64,000 bases of DNA from a bacterium (GTDB taxonomy: Bacteria; Sysuimicrobiota; Sysuimicrobiia; Sysuimicrobiales; Segetimicrobiaceae): the NCBI GenBank assembly GCA_035295165.1, contig DATGJN010000089.1:20357-84356 (forward strand), read 5' to 3'. Below, piece after piece: positions 62,708 to 64,000 of this stretch (its first letter is position 1; each line of letters begins with the position of its first letter). The notes below the pieces were generated by a model. That model saw nothing but the letters and a program-made list of their open reading frames with translations, had not been told where the DNA came from and searched no databases. The translations under genes were made by a program, and so were the position numbers.

Positions 62708-63391
62708 ATGAAGCACAACTGGCATCGTTCGGTCGTGACCGGATCGACCGGCGTAGGCCTCGCCACCCTGGTTGGCATGCTGGGTCTGTGTGCGGCGGTC
62801 GCCGCGGGGGCCACTGCTCCGGTTTCGGTTGCCGTCGTCGACTTCTACGCACCGACCCCGCTGCCGGTCATTGGCGCCGTGATCCCCGAGCGCGCCGCCG
62901 CCGATGAACTGGCGACGCTCCTCGCCCGCGGCGCGGCCGGAGGGATCGCGGTCGTGCCGCAGGCCGCCGTGGGGCGGGCCGAGGCCTCGATCCACTGGCG
63001 CACCCAGGACGCGCTGTCGTTTTCGCGACTCGCCGATCTCGCCGGGGCTCTCGGGGTCGGCCGGCTCGTCGTCGGCTGGATTCCGCTGCTGAGTGTCGCG
63101 GGGAACGGAAACGAACCCTTCGAGCCTGACAGCAACGGGATGCCCATCGCGCAGGCGTCTGTGGTCGTGCAGGTTTTCGACGCGGGACAGGGCCGGATCG
63201 TCGCGGAGACGAGCCACTCCGCGTCGGCGGTCGGCATCATGCCGGCGATCCTCGTCCGCGACGTGCTGCGCAACGCGCTGGCACCGACGGTGCCCTGGCT
63301 CGTGACGCAGCTGGCGCCGGCGTCGATGCGGGGCAAGCCGGTTCGGTTGCGAAGCGGGGATCGCACCGCTATACTGGCGGCAGGGCTATAG
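62708..63391 (+). CDS. Exported hypothetical protein
   Basis: A 227-residue protein with a signal peptide (LATLVGMLGLCAAVAAGA). The mature part begins APVSVAVVDFYAPTPLP and continues with ADELATLLARGA, RLADLAGALGVGRLVVGWI and QASVVVQVFDAGQGRIV, a pattern of alternating strands and helices that resembles the N-terminal domain of CsgG-like or TolB-like 'PEGA/CHAT-less' lipoprotein-associated proteins. I do not recognise the family. ATG at 62708; a GTG at 62702 is an alternative. It is followed closely by another small exported protein. Confidence 0.7.
   Translation: MKHNWHRSVVTGSTGVGLATLVGMLGLCAAVAAGATAPVSVAVVDFYAPTPLPVIGAVIPERAAADELATLLARGAAGGIAVVPQAAVGRAEASIHWRTQDALSFSRLADLAGALGVGRLVVGWIPLLSVAGNGNEPFEPDSNGMPIAQASVVVQVFDAGQGRIVAETSHSASAVGIMPAILVRDVLRNALAPTVPWLVTQLAPASMRGKPVRLRSGDRTAILAAGL
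63347..63375 (+). promoter_or_regulatory. Promoter inside the end of the exported-protein gene
   Basis: TTGCGA (63347-63352), 17-nt spacer, TATACT (63370-63375), giving a start about 25 nt before the next ATG with its GGAGGTG site at 63393-63399. Confidence 0.6.
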
Positions 63392-63406
63392 CGGAGGTGC
63401 TCACGC

Positions 63407-63760
63407 ATGTCGGTTCGTGTGGTGACCCCGCTGATCTTCATCCTCGCGCTCTCCGTGCTGGCCGCGGATCTCAGCGTCGGATGCGGTCAGCCGTATGTGT
63501 ACGGCGTCGTTTCACAGAAGTACGCCAGAACGGGCGAAAACGACGTGTGGATGCTCCAGGTGGGTGATGAATCCTGGGGCGTGCCCGACAACTTCTGGCA
63601 CCAGGTTCAAATCGGCGACACCGTGAAGTTCGACGGCAAGACCTGGTCGATCGTGAAGACCGCGAACGGGACGGTGCCCGCGAACACGACGGCACCCGAC
63701 GTGCCGCCGAACGTTGCGAACCCGCCGGGGACCGCGCCGAGTCAGACGCCTCACTACTAG
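63407..63760 (+). CDS. Small exported protein, unknown function
   Basis: A 117-residue protein with a hydrophobic signal (LIFILALSVLAADLSVGCG); the Cys is in a poor lipobox context, so lipoprotein status is uncertain. The mature part (YGVVSQKYARTGENDVWMLQVGDESWGV, QIGDTVKFDGKTWSIVK) looks like a small beta-barrel, and the tail is Pro/Thr/Asn-rich. I do not recognise the family. ATG at 63407 has an excellent GGAGGTG Shine-Dalgarno and its own promoter. Confidence 0.8.
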   Translation: MSVRVVTPLIFILALSVLAADLSVGCGQPYVYGVVSQKYARTGENDVWMLQVGDESWGVPDNFWHQVQIGDTVKFDGKTWSIVKTANGTVPANTTAPDVPPNVANPPGTAPSQTPHY

Positions 63761-63806
63761 ATCGACCATTCGGTTGCTCTGCGGCGTGCCGGACGCCGCG
63801 GAGCGG

Positions 63807-63841
63807 ACGTCGCGGGCGTCGCGAGATGCCCGCGACGTTGT
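63807..63841 (+). terminator. Terminator-like hairpin
   Basis: ACGTCGCGGGC (63807-63817), 10-nt loop, GCCCGCGACGT (63828-63838), then TGTGTT. An 11-bp stem between the last exported protein and the reading frame at the window edge. Confidence 0.6.
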
Positions 63842-63887
63842 GTTCCGGTCGCATGACGCCGTGTCGTAGTTCAGCAATCCTGTCATG

Positions 63888-64000
63888 CTAACGGTTCAGC
63901 GAAAATGTCACCCCCTGGGCGCTGAGCTCTTTGCGGCGAGCGATCTGAGCGTATTGCCTCCAGGGATGATCGGGCCCGGGACGTGGATCACGCGGCGGTG
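63888..64000 (-). CDS. C-terminal fragment of an unidentified protein, possibly transposase-related
   Basis: The minus strand is open from the window end to a TAG at 63888-63890. The 36 visible residues include PGPDHPWRQYAQIARRK and end GVTFSLNR. A His-Pro-Trp-Arg segment close to a short basic C-terminus is often seen in insertion-sequence proteins, which is why I suggest that, but the fragment is too short to assign. The plus strand of the same stretch is open as well. Confidence 0.3.
   Translation of the reverse strand, partial: PPRDPRPGPDHPWRQYAQIARRKELSAQGVTFSLNR

Noticed and set aside
62330..63217. N-terminal extension of the minus-strand membrane protein to 850 residues
   Set aside because: The extension crosses the divergent intergenic region and runs antisense to the exported-protein gene; the membrane protein begins naturally at 62329.
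63885..64000. Plus-strand open frame beginning ATG at 63885
   Set aside because: No Shine-Dalgarno and no recognisable sequence; the minus-strand reading of the same stretch looks more protein-like, though neither is certain.

Overview
The window is a GC-rich (about 67-70%) bacterial chromosome segment, densely coded and mostly on the + strand, with many 1-4 nt GTGA/ATGA gene overlaps. It pairs a Bacillota-like housekeeping block (3D-domain yabE-like gene, rsmA, ispE, purR, ridA, glmU, prs) with a complete outer-membrane and LPS assembly block (tamB, bamA, three Skp/OmpH genes, lpxD-lpxC-fabZ-lpxA-lpxI-lpxB, lptC-lptA-lptB-lptF). It also has an SLH-domain porin of the kind that ties an outer membrane to peptidoglycan. 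Together these suggest a diderm Terrabacteria lineage (Armatimonadota, Sysuimicrobiota/CSP1-3 or a relative). That placement is inferred from gene content, not from a tree.

Layout. 1-2.8 kb: MFS fragment, lgt, a DinB-fold protein and a zinc-free MDR oxidoreductase. 3.0-4.8 kb: a SAM-I riboswitch with terminator controlling a threonine-synthase-fold enzyme and a CysO-like sulfur carrier. 5.1-9.1 kb: ligA, a GerMN-domain protein and an ORF that ends in an Hfq domain. 9.1-15.9 kb: a propionyl-CoA to succinyl-CoA operon (carboxyltransferase, biotin carboxylase, biotin carrier, methylmalonyl-CoA mutase catalytic chain, MeaB, epimerase). 16-28.4 kb: the Bacillota-like block, interrupted by an LCP protein, a TetR/TolC pair, a flavin reductase and tRNA-Gln(TTG). 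28.4-30.7 kb: WecA-like transferase and UDP-GlcNAc 2-epimerase. 30.7-34.8 kb: an exported lipoyl-fold protein and two tandem S55-like secreted proteins. 34.8-53.7 kb: the envelope assembly block, with a sigma factor and a membrane protein set between tamB and bamA. 53.7-57.3 kb: ArnT-like transferase, dolichol-phosphate-mannose-synthase-like GT2, DUF3084 protein and a YqgF-like nuclease. 57.5-59.8 kb: the SLH porin with a strong promoter and long leader. 59.9-64 kb: pyrF, a lower-GC membrane protein gene on the - strand, two exported small proteins and an unidentified reading frame cut by the window end.

How the parts work together. The central theme is building a diderm envelope: precursors (GlmU, WecA/WecB, FabZ), lipid A synthesis (Lpx), LPS transport (Lpt), outer-membrane protein insertion (BamA, Skp, TamB) and tethering (SLH porin). 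The observations I would follow up first are the SAM-controlled threonine-synthase/sulfur-carrier pair, the Hfq domain at the end of a long ORF, the sigma/membrane-protein pair in the outer-membrane locus, the S55 proteins with motifs in unusual order, and lpxC and tamB genes that seem to lack canonical start codons. I see no CRISPR array, rRNA gene or complete insertion sequence.
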